NCBI RefSeq assembly: GCF_002556545.1
Contig: NZ_CP022685.1
Span: 3,286,001 to 3,350,000 of the forward strand
Reading direction: 5' to 3'
Source: Streptomyces formicae
GTDB lineage: Bacteria > Actinomycetota > Actinomycetes > Streptomycetales > Streptomycetaceae
DNA length: 64,000 nucleotides
Of the stretch, positions 8,428-16,474 are shown piece by piece; position 1 is the stretch's first letter, and every line of letters starts with the position of its first letter. The notes under the pieces are model-generated. The model did no database searches. It was given only the letters and a program-made list of their open reading frames with translations, and was not told the origin of the DNA. The translations under genes and the position numbers were made by a program.

Positions 8428-9504
8428 GTGCTCTTGTCCGTCCTGTCGGCTGCCGGAACGGACCCGGACGACAAGTCGACGTCGAAGCCGCCCACGTTCG
8501 AGGACGCCCAGGAAAGCGCCACGAACGCGGCCAGCTGGGTGGAGCAGAACTGGTCCACCTGGCTCGGTATCGGCCTGCGCATCGTGCTGATCGTCGCGAT
8601 AGCGGTCGTCCTGCGCGTCATCGTCCGCCGCGCCATCACCAAGCTGATAGACCGCATGAACCGCACGGCCCAGGCCGTGGACGGCACCGCGCTCGGCGGC
8701 CTCCTGGTCAACGTGGAGCGCCGCCGCCAGCGCTCGCAGGCCATCGGCTCGGTCCTGCGCTCGGTCGCCTCGTTCCTGATCCTGGGCACCGCCGCGCTCA
8801 TGATCCTCGGTACGTTCGAGATCAACCTGGCACCGCTGCTCGCCTCGGCGGGTGTGGCGGGTGTCGCGATCGGTTTCGGCGCGCGCAACCTCGTCACGGA
8901 CTTCCTCTCCGGCGTCTTCATGATCCTTGAGGACCAGTACGGCGTCGGCGACTCCATCGACGCGGGCGTCGCGTCCGGCGAGGTCATAGAGGTCGGCCTG
9001 CGCGTCACGAAGCTGCGCGGCGACAACGGCGAGATCTGGTACGTCCGCAACGGCGAGGTCAAGCGCATCGGCAACCTCTCCCAGGGCTGGTCCACGGCGG
9101 GCGTCGACGTCACGGTCCGCCCGGACGAGGACCTGGACAAGGTCAAGGAGGTCCTCGCCGCGGTCGGCGAGACCATGGCCAAGGACGAGCCGTGGAACGA
9201 GCGCCTGTGGGGCCCGGTCGAGATCCTCGGCCTGGACAGCGTCCTGCTCGACTCCATGGTCGTCCGCGTCTCCGCCAAGACGATGCCGGGCAAGTCCCTG
9301 GGCGTCGAGCGTGAGCTGCGCTGGCGGATCAAGCGGGCGTTCGACGAGGCGGGCATCCGCATCGTCGGCGGCCTGCCGCTGGCCGCGGAGGAGACGGCGG
9401 CCGACCCCACGGCGGGCATGGCGGCGCCCTCCGCGTACGCCTCGACGACGTCTCCCCAGTCCCTGGCGTCGGCCCCGATACCGCCGCCGAACCTGGCGAA
9501 GTAG
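8428..9504 (+). CDS. MscS-family small-conductance mechanosensitive channel
   Basis: The start is GTG at 8428, 7 nt after GGAGGT; in-frame upstream codons from 8368 lack a ribosome site. The 358-residue protein has three membrane segments (about 40-60, 105-125, 130-155). The pore helix region reads PLLASAGVAGVAIGFGARNLVTDFLSG, followed by the beta domain (EDQYGVGDSIDAG, GEVIEVGLRVTKLRGDNGEIWYVRNGEV), which is the diagnostic MscS signature. The C-terminal cytoplasmic alpha/beta domain ends in a Ala/Pro/Ser-rich tail. MscS channels open under membrane tension to release solutes during osmotic downshock. Nothing in the sequence suggests other cargo. It is convergent with the methyltransferase gene at 9549. 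Confidence 0.9.
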   Translation: MLLSVLSAAGTDPDDKSTSKPPTFEDAQESATNAASWVEQNWSTWLGIGLRIVLIVAIAVVLRVIVRRAITKLIDRMNRTAQAVDGTALGGLLVNVERRRQRSQAIGSVLRSVASFLILGTAALMILGTFEINLAPLLASAGVAGVAIGFGARNLVTDFLSGVFMILEDQYGVGDSIDAGVASGEVIEVGLRVTKLRGDNGEIWYVRNGEVKRIGNLSQGWSTAGVDVTVRPDEDLDKVKEVLAAVGETMAKDEPWNERLWGPVEILGLDSVLLDSMVVRVSAKTMPGKSLGVERELRWRIKRAFDEAGIRIVGGLPLAAEETAADPTAGMAAPSAYASTTSPQSLASAPIPPPNLAK

Positions 9505-9548
9505 AGGAAGCGGAGCAAGCCGAGGTCGCAGAGGTCGCGCTCGGGTCC

Positions 9549-10289
9549 CTACGGTTTGTGGGTTACCCAGAGCAGTTCCGCGGGCCAGCGATGTGCCCAG
9601 TCGGGCGGGTCGGTTTCGTTGTAGCCGTTGGGCGTGCCGGGTCCGGGCCGCGGCTCGATGAGGTCGTCGATGACGAGGCCCGCGCCGCGCAGGACCCGGA
9701 CCCAGTCGCCGTAGGTGAGCTGATAGCTGGTCGCGCCGTCGCCCTCGGCGATGGCGTCAAGACCGAAGTAGTCCTGCCGCAGCGTCGTGGTCACGCGACT
9801 CGCCGCTTCGTCGTAGCAGGCTTCGAACCACGGGCTGGCGACGTTGAACACCAGGCGCCCGCCGCGACGCAGGATGCGCGCGGCCTGCGGGACGGCCAGG
9901 TGCGGGGGCGCCCAGCTGAGCCCACCGAAGTCGCAGAACACCAGGTCGAAGGTGGCGTCGGCGAAGGGGAGTTGCTCGGCGGCGCCCTGCACCAGCGGGT
10001 AGCGGTCCGCTCCCATCGCGCCTGCCGCCGCGGCAAGTTGGGCTTCGGACAGGTCGAACCCGACCACGCTCGCCCCCTCGGCGGCGAGCGCCCTCGACCA
10101 CTGACCGGCGCCACAGCCCAGTTCGAGGACGCGCTTGCCGGTGACGTCGCCCAGGGCGCGCAGGTGCGCGTCGGGGACGGAGTACATGCCCCACAGCCGG
10201 GGTGCGGCACCGATCTGCGGGTCGTGCTCGTGCTGGTAGGCGCTGCTGATCTGGTTCCAGAGGCGCCGGTTGGCGGGGATGCTGTCCAC
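9549..10289 (-). CDS. Class I SAM-dependent methyltransferase
   Basis: The chosen start is GTG at 10289 with GGAG 7 nt upstream; a GTG at 10328 is also in frame but lacks one. The protein of about 246 residues has motif I VLELGCGAGQW, the acidic loop VVGFDLSEAQL, the post-II segment DLVFCDFGGLSW and a later hydrophobic strand, which fits a UbiE/small-molecule methyltransferase. It follows the hydrolase-KS-ACP genes on the same strand after a gap of 161 nt. It may be the last gene of that cassette, adding a methyl group or a methyl ester to an acyl product, or may have its own promoter. The substrate is unknown. Confidence 0.75.
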   Translation of the reverse strand: MDSIPANRRLWNQISSAYQHEHDPQIGAAPRLWGMYSVPDAHLRALGDVTGKRVLELGCGAGQWSRALAAEGASVVGFDLSEAQLAAAAGAMGADRYPLVQGAAEQLPFADATFDLVFCDFGGLSWAPPHLAVPQAARILRRGGRLVFNVASPWFEACYDEAASRVTTTLRQDYFGLDAIAEGDGATSYQLTYGDWVRVLRGAGLVIDDLIEPRPGPGTPNGYNETDPPDWAHRWPAELLWVTHKP

Positions 10290-10450
10290 GTGGTGACTCC
10301 AGCACTGGCTGCTGGGGCTGGTCAACACGATTAGGCACGGCCGGGGCGGCCGTCGCCGAAGAACGCTTTGCGCCAGCCTTTACGAGTCGGCCCGCAGCAG
10401 GAGAGGCCACATCCGGGCCTCCGACACCGGGGCACCGGGTCTTCGGCACG

Positions 10451-11317
10451 TCACAAGGCGGCTTCCGGGAAGGAACGGATTCCGTAGCCCGCAGGCGGCC
10501 GGCTGTCGGTGATGAAGGCTCTGACCAAGGCGGCGACAGCATCGGGCCGTTCCATCAGCAGCATGTGATCGCAGTCGGGCATCGTGACGAAGCGGCTGCC
10601 GTCGATGGTCTCGGCGAACGCGCGTTGCAGGTCGGGCGGGGTGAGGGTGTCGTGCTCGCCGGTGAAGACCAGGGTGGGCACACCCACCAGGCCGCCGGTG
10701 AGGGCGGTGCGCGTTCCCAGGGCACGGGCCAGCATGTACTCGGCGTGCGGCCGCCTGGCAACTCTCAGCAGGGACCGCCGGAAAGAGCGCAGGGCCAGGT
10801 CGCGGCGGTGGACCCGGCGGCTGTCGTCCAGGCAGAACATCTCCGCGGAGACAGCCGCGACGAAGCCCTCCGTGTCACCGTTCGCCAGGAGTTCGCCGGC
10901 TTTGCGGTAGCGGGCGAAGGGGGTGTCGGTGAGGTGGGCGGGAACGCCCCCCAGAAGGAGGCGGGCGCAGCGCCGGGGACGGCGCTGGGCGTAGCGGAAG
11001 GCGAGGACCGCGCCGTGGGAGTAGCCGAAGAGGTTGACGCGCGGTACGTGCAGGTCGTCGACGATGGCGTCGAGCGCCGCGTCGAGCAGGGTGAGGGTGT
11101 GCTCGGGTCGGGGCACGTCGGAGTCGCCCGCGCCGGGCAGGTCCGCGGTGAGCAGGCAGGACACGTCCGTCAGGGCGTCTTCGAGCTGCACCCAGTCGTA
11201 CATGCCCTGGAAGGCACCGCCCAGCGCGATCAGCGGTTCGGACCGGGCAGCGGTGGGAGACACCAGGCGATAGCTGCAGGACACGCCGTCCACGTTCACA
11301 GTGCGTACGCATTGCAT
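10451..11317 (-). CDS. Alpha/beta hydrolase
   Basis: The 288-residue protein shows a complete serine hydrolase triad: S100 in FGYSHGAVLAF, D223 in GEHDTLTPP and H251 in DCDHMLLME. The oxyanion-side segment is LGGAFQGMYDW and the strand-4 motif is ADLPGAGDSD. It is cytoplasmic with no signal. It starts 16 nt after the ketosynthase stop, so it is part of the ACP-KS operon. In this context a thioesterase-like release of an acyl chain from the ACP, or hydrolysis of an ester of the product, is the natural inference. The sequence itself says only alpha/beta hydrolase. Confidence 0.85.
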   Translation of the reverse strand: MQCVRTVNVDGVSCSYRLVSPTAARSEPLIALGGAFQGMYDWVQLEDALTDVSCLLTADLPGAGDSDVPRPEHTLTLLDAALDAIVDDLHVPRVNLFGYSHGAVLAFRYAQRRPRRCARLLLGGVPAHLTDTPFARYRKAGELLANGDTEGFVAAVSAEMFCLDDSRRVHRRDLALRSFRRSLLRVARRPHAEYMLARALGTRTALTGGLVGVPTLVFTGEHDTLTPPDLQRAFAETIDGSRFVTMPDCDHMLLMERPDAVAALVRAFITDSRPPAGYGIRSFPEAAL

Positions 11318-11333
11318 GGGCCGGTCCCCCGCC

Positions 11334-12572
11334 TCAGGCCCTGGTGAGGACGAGTACGGCGTTGTGGCCTCCGAACCCCAGCGAGGAGCTTGCCGCGCAC
11401 GCGAACCGTGCGGGGCGGGCCGTGCGGGCCACCACGTCGACAGGCACGTCCGGGTCCTGCACGTCCAGGTTGACTGTCGGGGGCACCAGCTGCTCCTCCA
11501 ACGCCAGGGCGGTCAGGGCGGCTTCGATGCCGCCGGTGGCACCCAGGGCATGTCCGGTCATGGCCTTGGTGGACGTGACGAGCGGACGGTCACCGAAGAC
11601 GCGGTGCAGGGCCGCGCTTTCGATGAGGTCGTTCATGACCGTGGAGGTGCCGTGGGCGTTGACGTGGCCAATGTCCCCGGCAGCGACCTCGGCGTCGGCC
11701 AGTGCGGCCCGCAGGGCCGCTTCGATGCCCTGTCCGCTCTCGTCGGGGGCCACCGGGGACAGGGCGTCACTGGTGGAGCCGTACCCGGCCAGGTGCGCGC
11801 GGACGGTGGCACCGCGGGCCCTGGCGTGCTCCGGGCGTTCCAGGACCAGCAGTCCGGCGCCCTCGCCGACGACGAAGCCGTCCCGGCCCGCGTCGAAGGG
11901 CCGACAGGCGGCGGCGGGGTTGTCCACCCGGGTGGACAGGGCCCGCATCCGGCAGGTGCTGGCGAACATCAGCGGTGAGCGCAGGGCCTCCGCCCCGCCG
12001 GCCACGGCGATGTCGCAGCGGTTGGCGCGCAGCCAGCCCAGAGCGGTGCCGATCGCGTCGGTGCCGGAGGCACAGGCCGTGCTGACCGTCAGGCTCGGCC
12101 CTCGCGCGCCGAGGTCCTGGCAGATGCCGCCGGTGGCGTTGTTGGGCATGCTCAACGGCGCGACCTTGGGGGCGACCCGGCGGGCCCCGCGCTCGCTCAG
12201 GACGGCCTGCTGCTCGTCGTAGTAGAGCAGGCCGCCGTGTGCCGTGCCCACCACGACCGCGACGCGGGCACCGTCCCAGGTTTCGGGGTCGAGCCCCGCG
12301 TCGGCGACGGCTTCGCGGGCCGCGATGACGGCGAACTGGGCGAAACGGTCCAGAAGCAGGGTGGCCCGGCCGAGTCTGCCATCGAGGTCGAGCCCTTCCA
12401 CCGTGTACATGAAGTCACAGGGCAGGTCGCGCAGGGATGCCAGGCTGCGCACGCCCCGGGGGGATGGGGCGGTGGTGACTTCGCGCCAGGTCTCCTTGGC
12501 GCTGTGTCCCGCCGCCGTCACCAGACCGATCCCGGTCACCGCGGCGGACCAGGAGCCGTAGCTCTGCGCCAT
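11334..12572 (-). CDS. Beta-ketoacyl-ACP synthase, FabF-like
   Basis: The 412-residue enzyme keeps the whole condensing active site: C167 in STACASGTDA, H307 in VNAHGTSTVMND, K336 in STKAMTGHALG and H341 in the same segment. It would extend an acyl chain with malonyl-ACP by decarboxylative Claisen condensation. The start ATG at 12572 shares one base with the ACP stop (TGATG), which implies coupled translation. Length matches FabF (about 412). It is not the chromosomal fab locus, because no FabD, FabH or ketoreductase is present, and there is no chain-length factor as in type II polyketide clusters. It is therefore probably a specialised ketosynthase working with its own ACP on a dedicated acyl group. 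Confidence 0.9.
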   Translation of the reverse strand: MAQSYGSWSAAVTGIGLVTAAGHSAKETWREVTTAPSPRGVRSLASLRDLPCDFMYTVEGLDLDGRLGRATLLLDRFAQFAVIAAREAVADAGLDPETWDGARVAVVVGTAHGGLLYYDEQQAVLSERGARRVAPKVAPLSMPNNATGGICQDLGARGPSLTVSTACASGTDAIGTALGWLRANRCDIAVAGGAEALRSPLMFASTCRMRALSTRVDNPAAACRPFDAGRDGFVVGEGAGLLVLERPEHARARGATVRAHLAGYGSTSDALSPVAPDESGQGIEAALRAALADAEVAAGDIGHVNAHGTSTVMNDLIESAALHRVFGDRPLVTSTKAMTGHALGATGGIEAALTALALEEQLVPPTVNLDVQDPDVPVDVVARTARPARFACAASSSLGFGGHNAVLVLTRA

Positions 12573-12808
12573 CAGGCCACCGCTGCCTTGGCGCACACCG
12601 CGTCCATCAGCTGTCGCACGGTGCTGCGCGACGTCAACTGCACGTCGTCCAGGTCGACGTGCAGTTCGTCCTCGAGGACCAGCCGCAACTCCTCCAGGGC
12701 CAGGGAGTCGATGTGCAGCCGGTGCAGCGGCTGGTCGGGCTGCACCGCCTCCGGAGCAAGCCGGTACATCCTTACCAGTACGGCGATGACCCGCTCTGCG
12801 ACATCCAT
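12572..12808 (-). CDS. Acyl carrier protein
   Basis: The 78-residue acidic helical protein carries the phosphopantetheine attachment site S35 in HIDSLALEEL (a DSL motif). The chosen start is ATG at 12808; an adjacent in-frame TTG at 12811 would add one residue, and AAGGAG lies 6-9 nt upstream. Its stop overlaps the ketosynthase start, so the two are made together. Helix 2 after the DSL motif (ALEELRLVLEDEL) is the usual partner surface. As first gene of the leftward cassette it defines a carrier-bound acyl pathway. It needs a phosphopantetheinyl transferase from elsewhere in the genome. Confidence 0.88.
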   Translation of the reverse strand: MDVAERVIAVLVRMYRLAPEAVQPDQPLHRLHIDSLALEELRLVLEDELHVDLDDVQLTSRSTVRQLMDAVCAKAAVA

Positions 12809-13451
12809 CAACTGCTGCTCCTTCTGACGCTGGCCGCGGCCCTATGCGGGTTCAACGCCGACCCGTACGCGAAGTGACGTCCACCGGCCCCGATCAACCC
12901 GTTCGGGACAGCGCTTCGGGGGGCGCCACGCGGCTGCCGCGCCCCGGAGGAAGGACCCTTACGCAGAAAGGGAATTCGACACTGCACGCGACCGAGCCGA
13001 GTCAGCACCGCACGGCCTGCGCCGCCCCGGGACCGACCCACGGAGACGCCCAGTCGTCGAGTGCATGTCACCACACCCGGTCAAGATCTGCCGCGTTACG
13101 GAACTGTCCCAGGGACCCGCGACAGAGAGAACGTGCCGAGCGCCGACCGGAACCCCCACCCGGCCCCACCGAACACCCACCCCACACCAACACGACGAAC
13201 CCGCGTTCGAGCCCCATTTCTCGCGCCGAACAGCGGAAGAAGAGGCATCCGGAAGGGCGCCTCACAGGACGAGAGCACCCACAGGACAGCGCCCGCCACC
13301 CACCCCACGCCTGTAACAGGAATGTCTTGGCGGCAAGTTGAGCGGAACGGTTCGCCGGTCCCGATGACTCCTGGTGGTCAGAAACGCTCGCTCGTACCAG
13401 CCGGTGCCGAGGAGCAACCGGCACCACCAACCGACACTGAGGGACCAGACG
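12809..13451. other. 643-bp non-coding region between divergent ACP and lipoprotein genes
   Basis: No convincing gene is present. Open frames crossing it lack ribosome sites and merely continue from flanking shadows. It must hold promoters for the leftward cassette and the rightward lipoprotein, but I see no confident -35/-10 pair. It is somewhat richer in A/T than its surroundings (for example AGAAAGGGAATTC near 12965), which fits a junction of inserted DNA. Confidence 0.5.
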
Positions 13452-14120
13452 ATGCGCGTTCGCAAGCTCACCACCTTCGCCGCCCTGGCCGTCGCCGCGA
13501 GCCTCTCGCTCACGGCCTGCAACGGCGACGACGTCGCGAGCGGCGACTCGTCATCGGCCTCTTCCGCGTCCTCGGGCGGCGGCTCGGACCAGGGCGGGTC
13601 GAACGACACCGCGGGCAAGGACTCCGGCGGCGAGAAGCCCGCCCCGGCGGGCAAGGACTCCGCGGGCTCCGGCTCCGATTCCGGCCAGAGCGGCAAGGCC
13701 GCCAAGTGCCGCACCGACGACCTGGACATCACCGCGTCGGACAGCACCATCGACGGCGACACCGACGGCTCCGTCGCGGTGACGTTCAAGAACGGCGGCG
13801 CCGACTGCGCCCTGTCCGGCTTCGCGGGCGTCGACCTGAAGACCAGCGAGGGCGACCTCTCTGCCACCCGCGCGGGCCAGGGCGCCAGCCCGACGACCCT
13901 CAACAGCGGCGAGTCCGTGTCCTTCAGCATCAGCTACCCGGTCAACGACTCGGGCGGCTCCGGCGTCAAGATCACCGGCCTCGTCGTGACCCCGCCCGGC
14001 GAGACGAAGCCCTTCTCCCTGGAGTGGCCCGGCGCCGCCACCCTCCCCGTCACCGACGGCTCCGGCTCCCCGGTCAAGGTCCACCCGATCGGCAGCGCGG
14101 GCCAGGGCGGCGCCCAGTAA
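13452..14120 (+). CDS. DUF4232-containing lipoprotein
   Basis: The 222-residue product has a lipoprotein signal with lipobox SLTAC (C23), so it should be anchored to the outer face of the membrane. A low-complexity Ser/Gly/Asp/Lys linker runs to about residue 80. Residues 82-215 are a beta-sandwich DUF4232 domain, starting CRTDDLDI and containing a second Cys in GGADCALSGFAG that can pair with the first. DUF4232 proteins are common in actinobacteria; their function is not known. The start ATG has GAGGGA 8 nt upstream. It converges on the kinase gene, whose extracellular domain has a similar Ser/Gly linker, but no functional link is shown. Confidence 0.85.
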   Translation: MRVRKLTTFAALAVAASLSLTACNGDDVASGDSSSASSASSGGGSDQGGSNDTAGKDSGGEKPAPAGKDSAGSGSDSGQSGKAAKCRTDDLDITASDSTIDGDTDGSVAVTFKNGGADCALSGFAGVDLKTSEGDLSATRAGQGASPTTLNSGESVSFSISYPVNDSGGSGVKITGLVVTPPGETKPFSLEWPGAATLPVTDGSGSPVKVHPIGSAGQGGAQ

Positions 14121-14141
14121 CCCGCACCCCTTCCCACCACG

Positions 14142-14183
14142 CGCCCGCGACTGATCGGACCCGGTCCCGATCAGTCGCGGGCG
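14142..14183. terminator. Perfect 17-bp hairpin between convergent genes
   Basis: Arms 14142-14158 and 14167-14183 pair perfectly around an 8-nt loop. The right arm includes the stop codon of the kinase gene. It serves as a bidirectional terminator for the lipoprotein and the kinase. Confidence 0.85.
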
Positions 14184-16144
14184 TAGTAGTACCCGTCCCC
14201 GTGCGAAGGACCCACGTTGTGCTGGATCCCGCTGCCGTTGATGGTGAAGTACGAGGGGTCCAGCGTCGGGTAGCACATGGGCGGACGGCTACCCACGAAC
14301 GTCGCCTTGCCGACGTTGATCCGGCTCCCCTGGCTCCCGGACGACGTCACCTTCGCGGCGTACGTACACGAAGCCTGCTTCTCCATGGACAGCCGGACCG
14401 CCCCGCTGCGCGAGATCGTCACCGAGTCGGGCTGCCCGAGGTTGAAGTCGCCGCTGAACTTCCAGGATCCCGCGAAGAAGGTGGGCACGACGCCCCCGCC
14501 GCCCCCCGATCCCGCCGAGCCGCCGTCACCCGAGCCGGAGCCGGAACCGGATCCGGAACCCGAGTCGCCGTCCGACGAGTCCCCGGGCGACGTGCCGCCA
14601 CCCGCCGACGAGCCGGAACCGCCGCCCTTGGAGCCGTCCGAGTCCCCGGAGTCCTTGCCTCCGCCGCCGTCCTTCCCGTCGGCGCCGTCCGCCCCGTCCT
14701 TGCCGTCCTTCCCGCCGTCGCCCTTCTTGTCCTTCTCCCCCTCGTCCCCGTCCTTGTCCCCGTCCTTGTCCTTGGACTTCCCCTTGGACTTGTCGCCCTT
14801 CGACGGTGAACCATCCGGCGACGGCGACGAGTTCGCGCCCGGCGTCACGGATGCGCTGCTGGACGGAGGCGACGCGCTGTCGCCGCTGTCACCGCCGAAC
14901 GGCTGCAGGATCGCGACCGTGCCGCCGCCGACGGAGAGTACGGCCACGACCGGGAGCGCGATCACCAGCGGGCGGCGGCGCCGAGCGCGCTTCCCCTCCC
15001 CGGTGGGAGCACTCGCGGCGGCCCCACCCGTCACCGCCGCCACCTCGGCGGCTCCCGCACCGGCCCCCGCACGCAGCCGCGCCGTCTCCCGGTCGACCGC
15101 CTCGGGCCCCGTGGACTCCACGGGCGCCTCGGCAGCGACCGGCGCCGCCTCCCGTACCGGCGCCGAAGCCTCCGCGTCCAGGAGCCGCGCCGCCTGCTGG
15201 GCGAGGCGCGTGACGACCTCGGCGGGCAGCCACGACGCCTCGCCCGACGGCGGGCCCGCCCCCTCGGCGGTCGCCAACAGCTCGTCCAGGTCCGCGCGTT
15301 CGTCGACGTCCTTGACGAGACAGCGGGCGATGAGCGCCCGCAGCCCGTCGTCGGCCACCGCGCCGAGGTCGGGCTCGGCCTCGACGATCTGGTACATGAC
15401 CGCGTGCTGGTTGCTGGCCCCGCGGCCGAAGGGCAGCGCGCCCGTCGCGGCGTACGTCAGGACGCAGCCGAGCGTGAACACATCGCTCTCGGGACCCGCG
15501 CTCTGGCCCTGGATCTGCTCGGGCGCCATGAATCCCGGTGAACCGATGACCATGCCGGTGCTGGTGAGGAGCGACTCGACGGAGGTCTGCATCGCGCGGG
15601 CGATGCCGAAGTCGATGACGCGCGGGCCCTCGACGGTCAGCATCACGTTGGACGGCTTGAGGTCGCGGTGCACGATCCCTGCCGAGTGGATGTCCTTGAG
15701 CGCGTGCAGGAGTCCGTCGGCGAGCGCGAGGACGGACTTCGCGGGCAGCGGGCCGTGGGCGCGCACGACCTGTTCCAGGGAGAGCCCGGGGACGTACCCC
15801 GTGGCGACCCAGGGCAGGTCGGCGTCCGGGTCCGCGTCGAGCACGGGCGCGGTGTAGCGCTCCCCCACGCGCCGCGCGGCATCGATCTCGCGCCGGAACC
15901 GCGCCCTGAACTGGGCGTCCGAGACGTGTTCCTCGTGGACGACCTTCACCGCGACGGTGCGGCCGCTCTCGGAGCGGGCGAGGTAGACCCGCCCCATGCC
16001 GCCCGCGCCGAGCCTGCCGAGCAGCAGATAGGGCCCGAACCTGGCGGGGTCCGCCGCGATCAGCGGCTTGATGCCCCCGTCGAGACTGTCGTCCCCGTCG
16101 TCCTGAACCCCGTCGTCGTGGACCCCGCCGGTCTCACTGGTCAT
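14171..16144 (-). CDS. Transmembrane Ser/Thr protein kinase with extracellular C-terminal domain
   Basis: The 657-residue protein has a PknB-type kinase domain at about 37-300: glycine loop LGAGGMGRVYLA, catalytic Lys in VAVKVVHEE, IVHRDLKPSN, VIDFGIARA and a GSPGFMAPEQ activation segment. A basic RARRRR stretch precedes one membrane helix at about 393-415. The outside part starts with a long Ser/Gly/Asp/Lys linker of roughly 150 residues and ends in a compact domain of about 90 residues (SWKFSGDFNLGQPDSVTI to the end) with two cysteines (SCTY, MCYP), probably a disulphide. That domain could sense a ligand outside the cell. The start ATG follows GGGGGACC. The gene is divergent from csnR. Confidence 0.92.
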   Translation of the reverse strand: MTSETGGVHDDGVQDDGDDSLDGGIKPLIAADPARFGPYLLLGRLGAGGMGRVYLARSESGRTVAVKVVHEEHVSDAQFRARFRREIDAARRVGERYTAPVLDADPDADLPWVATGYVPGLSLEQVVRAHGPLPAKSVLALADGLLHALKDIHSAGIVHRDLKPSNVMLTVEGPRVIDFGIARAMQTSVESLLTSTGMVIGSPGFMAPEQIQGQSAGPESDVFTLGCVLTYAATGALPFGRGASNQHAVMYQIVEAEPDLGAVADDGLRALIARCLVKDVDERADLDELLATAEGAGPPSGEASWLPAEVVTRLAQQAARLLDAEASAPVREAAPVAAEAPVESTGPEAVDRETARLRAGAGAGAAEVAAVTGGAAASAPTGEGKRARRRRPLVIALPVVAVLSVGGGTVAILQPFGGDSGDSASPPSSSASVTPGANSSPSPDGSPSKGDKSKGKSKDKDGDKDGDEGEKDKKGDGGKDGKDGADGADGKDGGGGKDSGDSDGSKGGGSGSSAGGGTSPGDSSDGDSGSGSGSGSGSGDGGSAGSGGGGGVVPTFFAGSWKFSGDFNLGQPDSVTISRSGAVRLSMEKQASCTYAAKVTSSGSQGSRINVGKATFVGSRPPMCYPTLDPSYFTINGSGIQHNVGPSHGDGYYYARD

Positions 16145-16252
16145 GGTGGTCTGGTCCCCCGGTCATCCCGCTGGTCAATCGAACAGACGTGAGGATAAGT
16201 GCTGCCGATCTCTCCCCGGAAGCTCGGGACGCGCGGGAGGACGGTGACGGTT

Positions 16253-16268
16253 CTGCCCAACTGGGCAG
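16253..16268. promoter_or_regulatory. Palindrome CTGCCCA-AC-TGGGCAG
   Basis: Two 7-bp arms separated by 2 nt lie in the 330-bp gap between the kinase and csnR, about 110 nt upstream of the kinase start. Size and position suggest a dimeric repressor site, but no protein can be assigned. The rest of this gap carries the csnR promoter and operator. Confidence 0.45.
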
Positions 16269-16373
16269 TAGGGGGCCGAAGTTAGGGGACGGCCGGAAAA
16301 ACGACCCAAGTGCACCCCTTGCAACGCCCCGCCCCCAGAGGTAACGACTTGGTTGCCGGGCGGGCGCCCGCTA

Positions 16374-16403
16374 TTGACGCCTCATTCACGCCAGCCGTAC
16401 GGT
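16374..16403 (+). promoter_or_regulatory. Probable csnR promoter
   Basis: TTGACG at 16374-16379 and TACGGT at 16398-16403, spaced by 18 nt, match the principal sigma-factor pattern. Transcription would start near 16410, immediately before the palindromic operator. Confidence 0.55.
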
Positions 16404-16414
16404 CCTCACGAATT

Positions 16415-16425
16415 GGAAAGTTTCC
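16415..16425. promoter_or_regulatory. CsnR-type palindromic operator
   Basis: GGAAAGTTTCC is a perfect palindrome around a central base, followed by TAAC. CsnR in S. coelicolor is known to bind a palindrome of this kind (TAGGAAA-N-TTTCCTA pattern, from memory). It lies just downstream of the predicted transcription start of csnR, where a bound repressor would block initiation. Confidence 0.75.
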
Positions 16426-16474
16426 TAACAGTCGCTTTCACCGTTCCCTACGCAGCCGGAAGGCAGGTGTCGTC

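Noticed and set aside
7935..9518. A 527-codon leftward frame opposite the MscS gene
   Set aside because: No motifs or ribosome site; the rightward MscS signature and the HNH gene account for the region.
11334..12808. Type II polyketide minimal synthase
   Set aside because: There is only one ketosynthase and no chain-length factor or ketoreductase, so the label would overstate the evidence.
13061..14809. A rightward frame of 582 codons over the ACP-lipoprotein gap, the lipoprotein and the kinase end
   Set aside because: Composition is Arg/Pro-rich shadow sequence; real genes on both strands occupy the space.
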